A stretch of 64,000 nucleotides of DNA, taken from Spirochaetaceae bacterium. Lineage in GTDB: Bacteria > Spirochaetota > Leptospiria > Leptospirales > Leptonemataceae. The notes below the pieces were generated by a model that had not been told where the DNA came from, made no database searches, and saw only the letters and a program-made list of their open reading frames with translations. Location of the stretch: positions 1-64,000 of the forward strand of contig PBUB01000008.1 in assembly GCA_002729885.1 (NCBI GenBank), in the 5' to 3' direction. Shown here one piece after another: positions 17,957 to 27,200 of the stretch; the first letter of the stretch is position 1; every line of letters begins with the position of its first letter. A program made the translations under genes and the position numbers.

Positions 17957-19651
17957 TTAACCTGGATCCATCTGTGCAAGAGCCCTGCGAACGAATTGCA
18001 GGGCTCCGGCCGCAAATAGAAAGCTCCAGAAAACAACCACAACCTCATCGTCCTGAAAATAGCATTGAGAGAGCCCGGCAACAAAGAAGCCGGGTAGTGC
18101 TGCACGGAGACTGACCTCCAGGTTTCGCAGTCTAGCATTTGAGCTTATTTTCAGGCCTTCAATAATCCCGCTATCGCTAATGCTGCTATCGCTTCCGGAT
18201 GCCGGGCTCTGCGCTTCAAGCGGCAAGCCCCCTTCCTTTTCGCTCATGGCACCTGAGAGTGCTCGAAAGCATCCACCAACGAGTAACAGAAACAGGATTC
18301 CCCCGGGCAGACCTCCCAGAGCAAGTAAATGCAGCAAATCATTATGAGCATGACTGTCCGGTGTTATCTCCAGAAAGTACATGGTTCGGGGATATTCCAG
18401 ATAGAAGTCCGATGCCCATCTATGAAACCAGTCTGTAAAGTTTCCCGGACCCACTCCAAGCATCGGATGCTCCAGAAAAATAGAGAAGGAACCCTTCCAG
18501 ATCAACGGCCGCATAAAATCTGTATGTCGCGTGGTACCTGAATCCAGCAGATAAAGATAGAGTCCGCTGGCCAGAATCAAACCGACCATGGCCATGGGCA
18601 CCAGATAACGTTGGACCGGTTCCAGAATTTTTTTTATAGGTTTGCGACCAAAATATAGTAGCAATAGAATCTGAGAAACAAGAACCCCTATCTGACCGGA
18701 CCTGGAGCCGTTCATTGCCAGAAGAATAAGTCCGGAGGCCCAGAGACCTGCCCAGATTAGGAGCGATGTCCATTGCTGGAGTGGGCTACCTTGAAAAATC
18801 CCGTCCGAAGAAGATCTCTTTAGACGGTTTGCTGAAGCGGTATTTTCGTGGCCAATCGTCCCATGAGTATCGCCATCATTGTCAACTTTGCTCGCGGCGG
18901 ATGTCCTATTGCGCCAGAACATACATTGCAGTGATTCCAGGAATCGATTCAACAGAACTGGCAGGGCAAAGATTAAAAGCCCTGCATAGCTGAGCCTGGT
19001 GTTCATGAATCCAATGGGGCGATACAGAGTTAACTCTCCCAGAGTGCGAAATACAAACTGAGGTCGATTGCCTGCATGAAAGTCGGTTCCATGTCCTGTG
19101 AATAGCTTGGAAAGGCGAACCTCTGAAAATACAGCGCCCAGGCCAGAGAGTATGACCAGCACGGAAAATACGGTAAGCACAAGGTAGATTCTATTATATA
19201 TGAGCAGAAGTTCCTTTTCTGATCGGCCTTTCAGAGGGCGCGAAAGCATTGGAATGGCCGCCAGGAAGGCAAACAGGTAAAGAAAAAAGTCCGTCAATTC
19301 GTTGTGATAGGGAGCAGGATTATACAGCGAATTACCGGAAATGTAGAATTGAGCGCTGCGAATTCCATAAACGAGCAAAAGCCAGGCAAAAAGAAACCAG
19401 CCCGAATAGAAAACCCATGTTTCTATGGAAGCTTCCGAACCCGGGGCCAGCCATTTACGGAGGCCAGCCTGGTTACTGGAATTATCTGGCTGAGAAACTG
19501 AGCGAAGCCCAGACCTTCGATTCTGAATGGATCGACGAAGTCCTAGGAGTATACCGGTAATGATGGAAAGTGCCATCAAGCTCTGGCTGCCGGTAACAGA
19601 TAGAGGAATGAGAATAATCGAAAGGCCGGTTATGATATAATAGAAACTCAT
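17957..19651 (-). CDS. O-antigen ligase / Wzy-family membrane protein
   Basis: A 564-residue polytopic inner-membrane protein with about 11-12 hydrophobic helices. It contains the O-antigen ligase/polymerase (Wzy_C) signature: SRSGQIGVLVSQILLLLYFG, and later a periplasmic loop ending in HAHNDLLHLLALGGLPGG. The His-Asn/Asp-Asp-Leu-Leu pattern there is characteristic. Such proteins transfer undecaprenyl-linked polysaccharide to lipid A-core (WaaL) or polymerise it. Two hydrophilic Ser/Asn-rich loops (about 240-285 and 480-515) are lineage-specific. Its ATG lies two bases after the tonB-like stop, so it is the last gene of the exbB-exbD-exbD-tonB operon, an unusual pairing. Which of ligase or polymerase it is cannot be decided here. 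Confidence 0.82.
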   Translation of the reverse strand: MSFYYIITGLSIILIPLSVTGSQSLMALSIITGILLGLRRSIQNRRSGLRSVSQPDNSSNQAGLRKWLAPGSEASIETWVFYSGWFLFAWLLLVYGIRSAQFYISGNSLYNPAPYHNELTDFFLYLFAFLAAIPMLSRPLKGRSEKELLLIYNRIYLVLTVFSVLVILSGLGAVFSEVRLSKLFTGHGTDFHAGNRPQFVFRTLGELTLYRPIGFMNTRLSYAGLLIFALPVLLNRFLESLQCMFWRNRTSAASKVDNDGDTHGTIGHENTASANRLKRSSSDGIFQGSPLQQWTSLLIWAGLWASGLILLAMNGSRSGQIGVLVSQILLLLYFGRKPIKKILEPVQRYLVPMAMVGLILASGLYLYLLDSGTTRHTDFMRPLIWKGSFSIFLEHPMLGVGPGNFTDWFHRWASDFYLEYPRTMYFLEITPDSHAHNDLLHLLALGGLPGGILFLLLVGGCFRALSGAMSEKEGGLPLEAQSPASGSDSSISDSGIIEGLKISSNARLRNLEVSLRAALPGFFVAGLSQCYFQDDEVVVVFWSFLFAAGALQFVRRALAQMDPG

Positions 19652-19653
19652 CC

Positions 19654-20220
19654 TCAGGGAAGGGTGAATGTGATCACCTTGGTCCAGATAAACTTGGCAG
19701 GTTTGCCATTCTCTGTATAGGGAGGCGAAACAAGTCTTGCGCGGGTTAGCAATATCTGACGAGCTTTGGCTACAAATTCGGCTTTGTAGTCTTCGCCCAC
19801 CGGGTTTGAGAATCGAACATTCTGAATTCTGACATCGCCAATCCTTCCATCCGGTAAAACCAGAAGTTGCGCTCGCACCGTAACGGTGCCGGTACCTGCT
19901 CTGGCCGCGGAGGCAGGATAATCATCAGGGGATACGGTGACTGCGAACTGGGCGGAGTATCGGGAAGAAAAATCCGCGGCCGGATTGGCCGCGTTGGTCC
20001 AGTTAATCTCTTCGTCCTGTTCCTTTTTGGATTCAATGATCTCCTCGGACAGTTCCTTTGTACTGGAAAGATCTGCCTGGGTGGGCTCCTGATATTCAAC
20101 AAAGCTCATCCCGGGATCCATGGTAAACTCTGTGATTTCCTTTTCCGGTTCCGGAATAATCCAGATGGCCAGCTGATACAGGATCAGTCCCGCTACCTGG
20201 ACTGCGAAACCCGCGATCAT
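19654..20220 (-). CDS. tonB: TonB-family energy transducer
   Basis: At least 188 residues: one N-terminal membrane helix (MIAGFAVQVAGLILYQLAIWII), an acidic and Glu/Gln/Lys-rich linker (about 25-75), and a C-terminal TonB-like domain. That domain starts at GTVTVRAQLLVLPDGRIGDVRI and ends with WTKVITFTLP. It would couple the ExbBD motor to outer-membrane receptors. The linker is Glu-rich rather than Pro-rich. From ATG 20220 the membrane helix starts almost at residue 2. A CTG at 20292, five bases after a perfect AAGGAGG (20298-20304), would add 24 residues of basic cytoplasmic N-terminus, and I think it is the likelier in vivo start. Last of the ExbB-ExbD-ExbD-TonB set. Confidence 0.82.
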   Translation of the reverse strand: MIAGFAVQVAGLILYQLAIWIIPEPEKEITEFTMDPGMSFVEYQEPTQADLSSTKELSEEIIESKKEQDEEINWTNAANPAADFSSRYSAQFAVTVSPDDYPASAARAGTGTVTVRAQLLVLPDGRIGDVRIQNVRFSNPVGEDYKAEFVAKARQILLTRARLVSPPYTENGKPAKFIWTKVITFTLP

Positions 20221-20284
20221 CCATTCCCGGAGATTCCAGTGCCTGGTCTTGAAAGCGATTCGATCGCGAAAATCTAATGCCAGT

Positions 20285-20707
20285 TCAGTCAGAGGAGCCT
20301 CCTTCCCGGGTTGTAATCACCAGGTTTTCGATTCCAGCATCCTTTAATCGTTGAATGACCGTATCCATGGTGCGATAGGGTAGATCCCTGGAAATACTGA
20401 GATACACTCGAACAGGTCCAGGAGCCTCTGTAGCCTTCTGGCGAACCAGGGAAGGTAACTGCGAAATGGACACGGTTTCATTGAAGAAATAGGCCAGTTC
20501 CTTTTCGCCCAGACTGCGATCCACGTAGATAATCAGTGGATAGGGACTGGCCTGGGATGGACTTTCCGCTGCCGGAACATCCACCTCTCTGGGCTTCTGG
20601 TCGGTAACCATGGTAGTGGCCATATAGAACACCAGAAGCAAAAAGGCAATATCGCCCATGGCTGCCAGAGGTATGCTCTCTCCTTTTCTTCGCTTTCTGA
20701 ATTTCAT
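20285..20707 (-). CDS. exbD: ExbD/TolR-family biopolymer transport protein (second copy)
   Basis: A 140-residue bitopic inner-membrane protein: basic cytoplasmic N-terminus (MKFRKRRKGES), then a membrane helix carrying the conserved proton-path Asp in MGDIAFLLLVFYMATT (D19). A periplasmic ExbD domain ends in RTMDTVIQRLKDAGIENLVI, the family C-terminal signature. ExbD dimers sit in the ExbB pentamer and convert ion flow to force on TonB. This is the second of two ExbD genes in the operon. The two copies differ clearly, so a heterodimer or separate TonB- and Tol-like roles are possible. Its end overlaps the probable CTG start of the tonB-like gene by eight bases. Confidence 0.9.
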   Translation of the reverse strand: MKFRKRRKGESIPLAAMGDIAFLLLVFYMATTMVTDQKPREVDVPAAESPSQASPYPLIIYVDRSLGEKELAYFFNETVSISQLPSLVRQKATEAPGPVRVYLSISRDLPYRTMDTVIQRLKDAGIENLVITTREGGSSD

Positions 20708-20780
20708 AGTTTCTCGAGCTCTGCTTCCGGAAAAGATCGAAGATCATCCATAATCAAGGCATCTATAATCAATGCTGAAG

Positions 20781-21188
20781 TCATTTTCCCTTCTTCATAG
20801 CCAGAGACACCCTCTGTATCTTGAGGTCCTGCAGCATGCGAATCAATCTGGGTACGCTGCCTGTGGGGGCTTCTGGATAGGGACGAATCACCACAACCAG
20901 GTCTTTGTTTTCCTTGAATGCTTTCTGTGTGTCTTTTTGCAGCTGATCCAGTCCCATGGACTTTCCATCCTGCAAATACTGGCCAGATTCATCTATATCT
21001 ACGCGAAAGAGATTCTTTTCTTCGATTTCCATAGGAGGCGCATTCTTCTTGGGCAGAGGAATAGCTACACCTCGCATCTCCAGAAGAGCGCTGGCTGCCA
21101 GGAAAAAGACAATAAGCAAAAAGGCAATGTCTGCGGTACTGGACAGCGGGATCTCATCCGCTTCTCTGTTTTTACGGCGAATTCGCAT
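20781..21188 (-). CDS. exbD: ExbD/TolR-family biopolymer transport protein (first copy)
   Basis: A 135-residue ExbD family protein. The basic N-terminus (MRIRRKNREADE) precedes a membrane helix with the conserved Asp in STADIAFLLIVFFLAAS (D20). The periplasmic domain ends in SVPRLIRMLQDLKIQRVSLAM. Its start codon overlaps the stop of exbB (TGATG, one base), so translation is coupled and the stoichiometry linked to the motor protein. With a second ExbD and a TonB-like protein downstream it forms a four-gene ion-motive-force transducer. Confidence 0.92.
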   Translation of the reverse strand: MRIRRKNREADEIPLSSTADIAFLLIVFFLAASALLEMRGVAIPLPKKNAPPMEIEEKNLFRVDIDESGQYLQDGKSMGLDQLQKDTQKAFKENKDLVVVIRPYPEAPTGSVPRLIRMLQDLKIQRVSLAMKKGK

Positions 21189-21985
21189 CAGCCATTCTCA
21201 TCTTCTACAGCGGTAAGCACAGCTGCAGTGCAACGCTCCAGTTCGATGGATACAGAATCAATATTGTATATAAACAGGTTATAGATCAAGTAGGTAGGCA
21301 TGGCGATAAACAGACCGGTGGCAGTGGTAATCAATGCTTCTTCCACACCAACAGCCAGGTCCCGGGCCGTGGGAGCTGCTTTTTCCACAAACTGCAAAAA
21401 GCTGGCGCGCATACCCACAACGGTTCCAAAGAATCCCAGCAAGGGCGCCAGGTTTCCAAGGTTCGATAGGAGGTTCAATCCTCGTTCCAGTTTTCCAATT
21501 TCCACGGTGGCAGATGTTTCGATGGCCTTTTCTACTTCCTGTCGTCCATGACCTCTTCGACGCAATCCATCCTTGAGGATGCGGCTTAGAAACAGATCAT
21601 CGGTAGACAATTCCTTTTCCAGACCGTCCAGGCCACCCTGGTCCAGAGCCTGCTTGATGCGGTCATAGTAACCTTTGGTATTCAGTTTATTGCGGCGAAA
21701 GAAGAAGTACCGTTCAAGAGCAAAGGCAGCGATGATGGTAGAAATCAAAAGCAAGCCAATCATGGTATAGCCGCCCTTGATCAGCAGGTCCAGGACCGAT
21801 CCAGAGTCCTTTTCCTGAGTCTCGGCGTCGGACGGTGGTGCGGACTGTTCCTTCTTTGAATCTTCAGCGGTTTCTGTTTGTTCAGGTGTTGCCGGCGGCT
21901 CTTCGGACATCAGCGGAGAGCTGTCAAAAGTAGAAATCGTGATAAACAGAAATGAAGTCAGTATAAGTAGAGCTTTTCTTTGCAT
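21188..21985 (-). CDS. exbB: ExbB/TolQ/MotA-family proton channel protein
   Basis: A 265-residue protein with a cleavable signal peptide (about 1-22). A Pro/Glu/Ser-rich periplasmic stretch (25-60) precedes three membrane helices (about 70-90, 170-195 and 210-235). The MotA/TolQ/ExbB signature is seen in LGNLAPLLGFFGTVVGM and AVGVEEALITTATGLFIAMP, including the Thr residues lining the proton path. The long N-terminal extension with signal peptide is as in many ExbB1-type proteins of Gram-negatives. First gene of the exbB-exbD-exbD-tonB-ligase operon. It is divergent from thiS with about 105 bases between, and no riboswitch was recognised there. Confidence 0.93.
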   Translation of the reverse strand: MQRKALLILTSFLFITISTFDSSPLMSEEPPATPEQTETAEDSKKEQSAPPSDAETQEKDSGSVLDLLIKGGYTMIGLLLISTIIAAFALERYFFFRRNKLNTKGYYDRIKQALDQGGLDGLEKELSTDDLFLSRILKDGLRRRGHGRQEVEKAIETSATVEIGKLERGLNLLSNLGNLAPLLGFFGTVVGMRASFLQFVEKAAPTARDLAVGVEEALITTATGLFIAMPTYLIYNLFIYNIDSVSIELERCTAAVLTAVEDENG

Positions 21986-22090
21986 GTATACCTCGCCGTG
22001 TAACGGTCAGTCATTTCTATTCCTGGAAGCCTACCAGGCAAACAAATTTGTATTGCTGATAGAAGTTCCACTGCCCTTGCTAGAAAAGAG

Positions 22091-22282
22091 ATGATAGTGA
22101 ACGGAGAAAGCCATCCTCTAGATTCTGGAAACTTGATGCAATTTATCAAGTCCCTGGGCCTGGATCCGCGCACGGTTGCCGTGGAAAGAAACGGTGAAAT
22201 CGTGCGAAGGGATAACTGGGAGATCACTGAACTTCTGGAAGAGGACAAACTGGAAATTATTCGCTTTGTTGGAGGCGGATGA
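22091..22282 (+). CDS. thiS: Sulfur carrier protein ThiS
   Basis: A 63-residue beta-grasp protein ending in Gly-Gly-Gly, the C-terminal tail that is adenylated and thiocarboxylated to supply sulfur for the thiazole of thiamine. It opens with MIVNGESHPLDSGNLMQFI and carries the typical VAVERNGEIVRRDNWE segment. The stop overlaps the thiE start (ATGA), so the two are translationally coupled. No thiG, thiF or thiH lies in the window, so the thiazole pathway must be completed elsewhere. No TPP riboswitch core was recognised upstream. Confidence 0.93.
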   Translation: MIVNGESHPLDSGNLMQFIKSLGLDPRTVAVERNGEIVRRDNWEITELLEEDKLEIIRFVGGG

Positions 22283-23043
22283 TGCCGGGGCCTCATTTCC
22301 CGGCAGGAATCTATCCCATTCTGGATCTGGATGCCTGCCAGGCCCGGCAAATCAATCCGGATGATGTCATCGTACAATGGAAGAAACTGGGCTGGGGTCC
22401 CTATCAGCTCAGAGCAAAGAAGCTCAAGGCAGCCGAATATGCTGGCATGGCCGAGCACCTGCATGCCAGATGGATTGGCACCGAATCTTCTGGATCGGCC
22501 AATCGATGGCACAGCAGACCGGCCATTATAGCCAATGACTTTCTGGAAGTGGCCTGGCATCACTCAGACTGGTTCTGTGGAATTCATCTGGGACGCTCGG
22601 ATCTTGAATCCCTCAGTCCACGGGAAGAGCAGATGCTGGAACAGATCCTGGATTCAGGGGGAATTGCGGGTTGCTCCACCCATAACGCTGCGGAGTTTCG
22701 CACAGCACTGGAAGAAAAGCGAGGTCCGGGCGGATGGTCCTATGTTGCTCTGGGGCCTGTATTTCCCACCGAATCCAAGACCAACTCTGTAGATCAAAAT
22801 GCGGCTCTGGGTCCTGAATTGGTGGCGGAAATTGTGGCCGATCCAGGTATGTCTTCGCTCCTTTCTCAGAGACAGACAGCATGCACCGCTGTGTTGATCG
22901 GTGGTATGAATCCGAACGGATGGAGTCAGATCCAGGGCGTTTTGCAGGGGAGAATTCCGGATGAACTGACCGTGGTACCCGCCACCATAGCCTCTGTACT
23001 GGATTCTACAGCCCAATGGCAGGAATGCCTGGAACCGTTGTAG
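22279..23043 (+). CDS. thiE: Thiamine-phosphate synthase ThiE
   Basis: A 254-residue TIM-barrel enzyme that joins HMP-pyrophosphate to carboxythiazole phosphate to give thiamine phosphate. Family motifs in order are YQLRAK (42-47), the IANDF strand (84-88), GIHLGRSD (101-108), GCSTHN (131-136), GPVFPTESK (159-167) and IGGMNPNG near the end. The usual 'QLRxK' and 'GPxFPTxTK' phosphate-binding patterns are intact. Slightly longer than the typical 210 residues. Overlaps thiS by four bases. Confidence 0.92.
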   Translation: MMPGPHFPAGIYPILDLDACQARQINPDDVIVQWKKLGWGPYQLRAKKLKAAEYAGMAEHLHARWIGTESSGSANRWHSRPAIIANDFLEVAWHHSDWFCGIHLGRSDLESLSPREEQMLEQILDSGGIAGCSTHNAAEFRTALEEKRGPGGWSYVALGPVFPTESKTNSVDQNAALGPELVAEIVADPGMSSLLSQRQTACTAVLIGGMNPNGWSQIQGVLQGRIPDELTVVPATIASVLDSTAQWQECLEPL

Positions 23044-23279
23044 ACCAGCCATAGCGCCTGGAAATGGATTCTGGCGAACTCAGGCCCGGGGCGCCGTTCG
23101 GGGTTATCCACAGCTAATTTAATCCGCCGGCGGCGGCGGAGGAAAAAAAAGGCAGCCTGTACCGGGAAATGGCCCCGGACCTTATAAAATCCTGGTAGAG
23201 CCAAAAATTTGCTGTATTAATCCGGGTGGCTCTGCTAGATGGAGACATAATAGGGACCGTACCGGTCCAGGATGAGAGA

Positions 23280-24140
23280 ATGAAGGGAGCAACTGTGAAG
23301 CCATATGCATCGGCCCGGGAGGATAGAGATTACCTCCTGGATTATAAGAGCGTTGATCTGGCATCGCTCCAGCGAGTGGATTTGCTGGATGTGCCGGTGG
23401 ACAATGTAAACCGAGACGAGGGCGTAGCTCGCATCATGGATATGGTGGAGCGAAAGGATGGTCCTCATTTTGTATTCTTTGCCGACCCGGTGAAGCTAAT
23501 GCAGGTGCGACCTGGCAAGAAGCTTTCCTTTATCGCAAGAGATAGCGATTTGATTCTGGCGGATGGAGCAGGGCTACCCTGGGCCGCCAGGAAGCTGGGC
23601 ACTCCACTGAAAGAACGCATCCCCATGATCGCCTTTCTCATGGATGTAATCCGACTGAGCGTAAAGCGAGAATTCACCATCTATCTTCTGGGATCCCGCA
23701 TGGAATACCTGGAGAAGGTATTTTTGAATCTAACTAGAAGCTTTCCAGGGGTTCGAATCATCGGACGTCAGGGAGGTTACTTCAACGAGGAACGAGGAGA
23801 GCGAATCAAGGAATCTCTGCGAAAGTCCTCGCCGGATATTATCTTCGTTGGCATGGGATTTCCCATTCAAGAACTGTGGACCCGGGAAAATATCCAGAGT
23901 CTGTCCAGAGCGGTAGTAATCGGTGTGGATGGAGCGTTTGATATTCTGTCCGGTATGGAACGCAAAGCCCCGGATTATTTTCAGGTTCGCGGCCTTAGCT
24001 GGTTCTGGAGAACACTGGTTCGCCCCATGAATCTGATTCGATGGTTTGCCATGTATGGCTTCTACATAAAGACCTTCTTTCGCGCCATCAAAGTGAACCG
24101 CAGAAAGCGAAAAGAGCAGAAGCTGGCCGCTCAAAAGTAG
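23280..24140 (+). CDS. WecG/TagA/CpsF-family glycosyltransferase
   Basis: A 286-residue GT26 enzyme of the family that adds ManNAc(A) or related sugars to undecaprenyl-linked intermediates in surface polysaccharide synthesis. Diagnostic segments are FADPVKLMQVRPG, DLILADGAGLPWAARKLG, YLLGSRMEYLEKV, FVGMGFPIQELWTREN and VVIGVDGAFDILSGMERKAPDYFQVRGLSW-type sequence. A basic, hydrophobic C-terminal tail probably sits at the membrane. ATG 23280 follows AGGATGAGAGA; GTG 23226 would add 18 residues. It stands alone, 236 bases after thiE, and is convergent with the FlcA-like gene. Confidence 0.9.
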   Translation: MKGATVKPYASAREDRDYLLDYKSVDLASLQRVDLLDVPVDNVNRDEGVARIMDMVERKDGPHFVFFADPVKLMQVRPGKKLSFIARDSDLILADGAGLPWAARKLGTPLKERIPMIAFLMDVIRLSVKREFTIYLLGSRMEYLEKVFLNLTRSFPGVRIIGRQGGYFNEERGERIKESLRKSSPDIIFVGMGFPIQELWTRENIQSLSRAVVIGVDGAFDILSGMERKAPDYFQVRGLSWFWRTLVRPMNLIRWFAMYGFYIKTFFRAIKVNRRKRKEQKLAAQK

Positions 24141-24168
24141 TATAAACCCGATAAAACTGTCGGACCTT

Positions 24169-24191
24169 TCGCTCCCGGTTTATGGGAGCGA
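24169..24191. other. Perfect hairpin between convergent genes
   Basis: TCGCTCCC, loop GGTTTAT, GGGAGCGA: eight pairs between the WecG-like and FlcA-like 3' ends. There is no T tract on either side, so it is not a classical intrinsic terminator. It may protect transcript ends or assist termination. Confidence 0.45.
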
Positions 24192-24239
24192 TACAGACGT
24201 ATTCTAGTTCAGCGATAAGGTTGGCGCTGGCTGAAATTT

Positions 24240-27200
24240 CTAATTCTCTACTTCCAGCTCTTCAAGCATAGGATTCAGCCATTCGTCCAGGAGAGGTTCT
24301 CTCTGCCCATTGCGCGGAAAGCTTAGCTGAATATTCTGCCTCGGGATCTCGGCGGGAAGATCGATGCGACCGGCGGTTTCCACAGATTTCCAGTAATGAT
24401 TCATGGCCTGCTCCTGCAGGCTATCCAGCACATTCTGGGAGGCCCCGGCCTCTTTCTTTTCCATGTACTGCTTTTCGTAGACGGCACCCAGATTGTTATA
24501 TACCTGAGTCAACTGCTCATATACCAGTCGGTGGGATCGGTTCTGTGCATCTGGACTGGATATGCGAATGGATTCTGTTTCCAGCTCATCCTTGAGTTTT
24601 AGATAATTGCCAAGACTGTAGCTCAATTGATCTTCATGATAAGCTGCATTGGCTCGACCCATCAATACAGATCGATCTTCATGAACGGCATCATAGCTAC
24701 TGTCCAGTTTGTTCCATTCATTCAGGGCCGATTCAAAATCCGATCCCATGTAGCGAATCCAGCCTTTTCTATAATGGGCTCTTGCGATGGCATCGGAATC
24801 CTTGAGATCCTTTTCCAGGGCTGTATCGAAATACTCGGCCGCTTGCAGCAACTGGGATCTTCGATTGGCGGTTTCTTCGGTCTCCGCTCTTTCTGCACGG
24901 AAAGGATAGATTCTTGATCGCGGCATTAGAGTAGGATCGCTACCGCCTGCATTTTGCAAATAGAGCAGGGAACCAATGTTAAAGTAGATTTTTCCGATGT
25001 CCCCATCCATCAGGGTTTCGTCTTCCGGACGATTTCCGTAGTCTTCTTTGTGGGATTCGTAGGTTTGCAGAGCGGCCCTGTAATACTGCTCCGCCCGGGA
25101 AAAATCCAGCACGGATTGGTAGTACTCGCCCATCTCGGTCAGGGCAGGGTAATGCCAGGGATCTGTGCGAACTGCATTTTCAAACTGTCGCATGGCTCGG
25201 GCGCTTTCCCCTCTGGAAAGTAGGTAGCGACCTCGTTGATAGAAGCCCTCGCCATATTCAGATCCCTTGATGGTCTCTTCGTCTCTCTTCTCTTCTTTAT
25301 CAAAGACGATCTTCAATAGATGGACTACATTCTGATCCAGATCATGTCCGGAAACAGCATCCACCGGATCCACCTGGTATTTAATACGTAGATCTGTGGG
25401 ATCCAGATCTATATAGAAGCCGGCCAGCTTGGTTACAACATAGATAGGTAATTCTTCTTCCAGTCCCAGTCGCCGGGCTTCTCTGTGCCTTGCGATGACG
25501 AATCTGGGATCCCCATCTCTTTTCCACAGTTCAATGTAAGTGTTGATCAAGCCAGCATGGCCTTCTACTTCTGCCGGATGGGTTTCCAGGATTTCATTGT
25601 ATTTTCGTGCGGCCGCCCCGAACTCTTCGCGATTGTAATGGATTTTTCCAATGCCGGCCAGAGCTTCCGGATCGTTGGGCTGATTGAGAAGGGTAGTGAT
25701 CAATCGATAGTAATCGATGCCCAGCTGATCATTCTTGTATTTCTGCCCTTCTTCTGTTGAAAGGAAACGTCTGGAATTGTGGGAATGGAACCGGCCCAGG
25801 GCCATAAGGTTTTCCCGATCCATTTCCCGGTCCCTGAGCCTGGATACTATGTAGGCTCCGGGGATCTGCACTTTGCGCGGTAGTTTGTCTTTGTCTACGA
25901 AAGTGGTTTGATACCCTTCCTTTCGTTCGGAGGGGCCATACCAGCGAGAGTTTTCAGCAACGTTGATAAGAGGTGCGCGAAAGGAAGGATCATTCCATTG
26001 ATATTCGGGCTCAATCTTACCGAAGAGTTTGTAAAAAGCCTCATCATAAAATCCGGCTTTGAGATAGGCGATTCCATACCGGTTTAGATACTCTACGTTA
26101 TAGACCCCGTCATCCGATTCCAGCGCTCTCTGGAAATAGCTTTCCGCTTCTCTGGCCAGTTCTGTTTTTCTGTCGGGAGCTGCCTGGCGAGCCTCCTGAA
26201 GTTTTTCCAGACCGGACTCATACATTCCCTGGATGGATAGATTTCGATAGAGCAACAATCCGCCAAATACGCCCAGCAGACCCAGTACTACCCCACTCAG
26301 GCCCAGAAGCATCATTTTGGCCCTTCGCCTTTTGCGGCCCAGAGCTTCCGGCGAAAACTCATCTGCATAAATAATAGGTACGCCGTCTTTGCGTACATCC
26401 GGCGGGGATGTATCCGCGCGAAAGCCCATCCTGGGTTCCAGGAAATCGGCGATCTGATCTGGATCTGCTTGATCCACAATCATGTTCATCAGCATTCGCT
26501 GATCTGGATGGGATAATTTCTCGTTAACTACTGCATCGATTATGGCTTTTCGCAGTTCCTGGGGAAAATCTACGATTTCCGTGCGAATGGTGGCCAGCTC
26601 TTCGTCGGTGAATTCCTCACCAATGCCCTGGGACATTTGTGCCTGGCTGGCCATGTCCTCCAGATCACCGCTGGAGAAACTGCCCAGATCCTCCAGGCCT
26701 CCCAGATCTTCCTGTCCTGCCGGAGTAGCGCTGGCCTCAGTTTCTCCCTCGGCGGAGCTGTCCAGGCCCATGTCATCCATGGTGCCCAGATCCATTCCAA
26801 AATCCTGATCGGAGGTGCCGCCCAGATCTTCAGTGCCACCGCTGTCCAGGTCCGAGCCGCCGGACAGATCGGCTCCAAAGTCGTCGCCTCCACCCAGGTC
26901 GGCGCCGAAGTCATCGCTGCCACCTAGATCGGCGCCAAAGTCAGTACCTCCGCTCAGATCATCTCCGCCACCCAGGTCAGCGCCGAAATCCTCCGTGCTG
27001 CCCAGATCGGCGCCAAAATCAGCGCCTCCGCCCAGATCGTCTCCACCACCGAGGTCGGCGCCAAAATCAGCGCCTCCGCCCAGATCGTCTCCACCACCCA
27101 GGTCGGCGCCAAAATCCTCGGCCCCGCCCAGGTCTGCTCCGAAGTCTTCTGCTCCAGCATCTCCGGTCCCAGCATCAGCAAATGGATCACCGCTTCCCAG

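Noticed and set aside
21986-22090. TPP riboswitch before thiS
   Set aside because: The expected CUGAGA and related core elements were not found in the 105-base leader.
23104-23112. Perfect DnaA-box sequence TTATCCACA
   Set aside because: A single copy in 64 kb is about as expected by chance, and no cluster, dnaA gene or AT-rich unwinding region is nearby.
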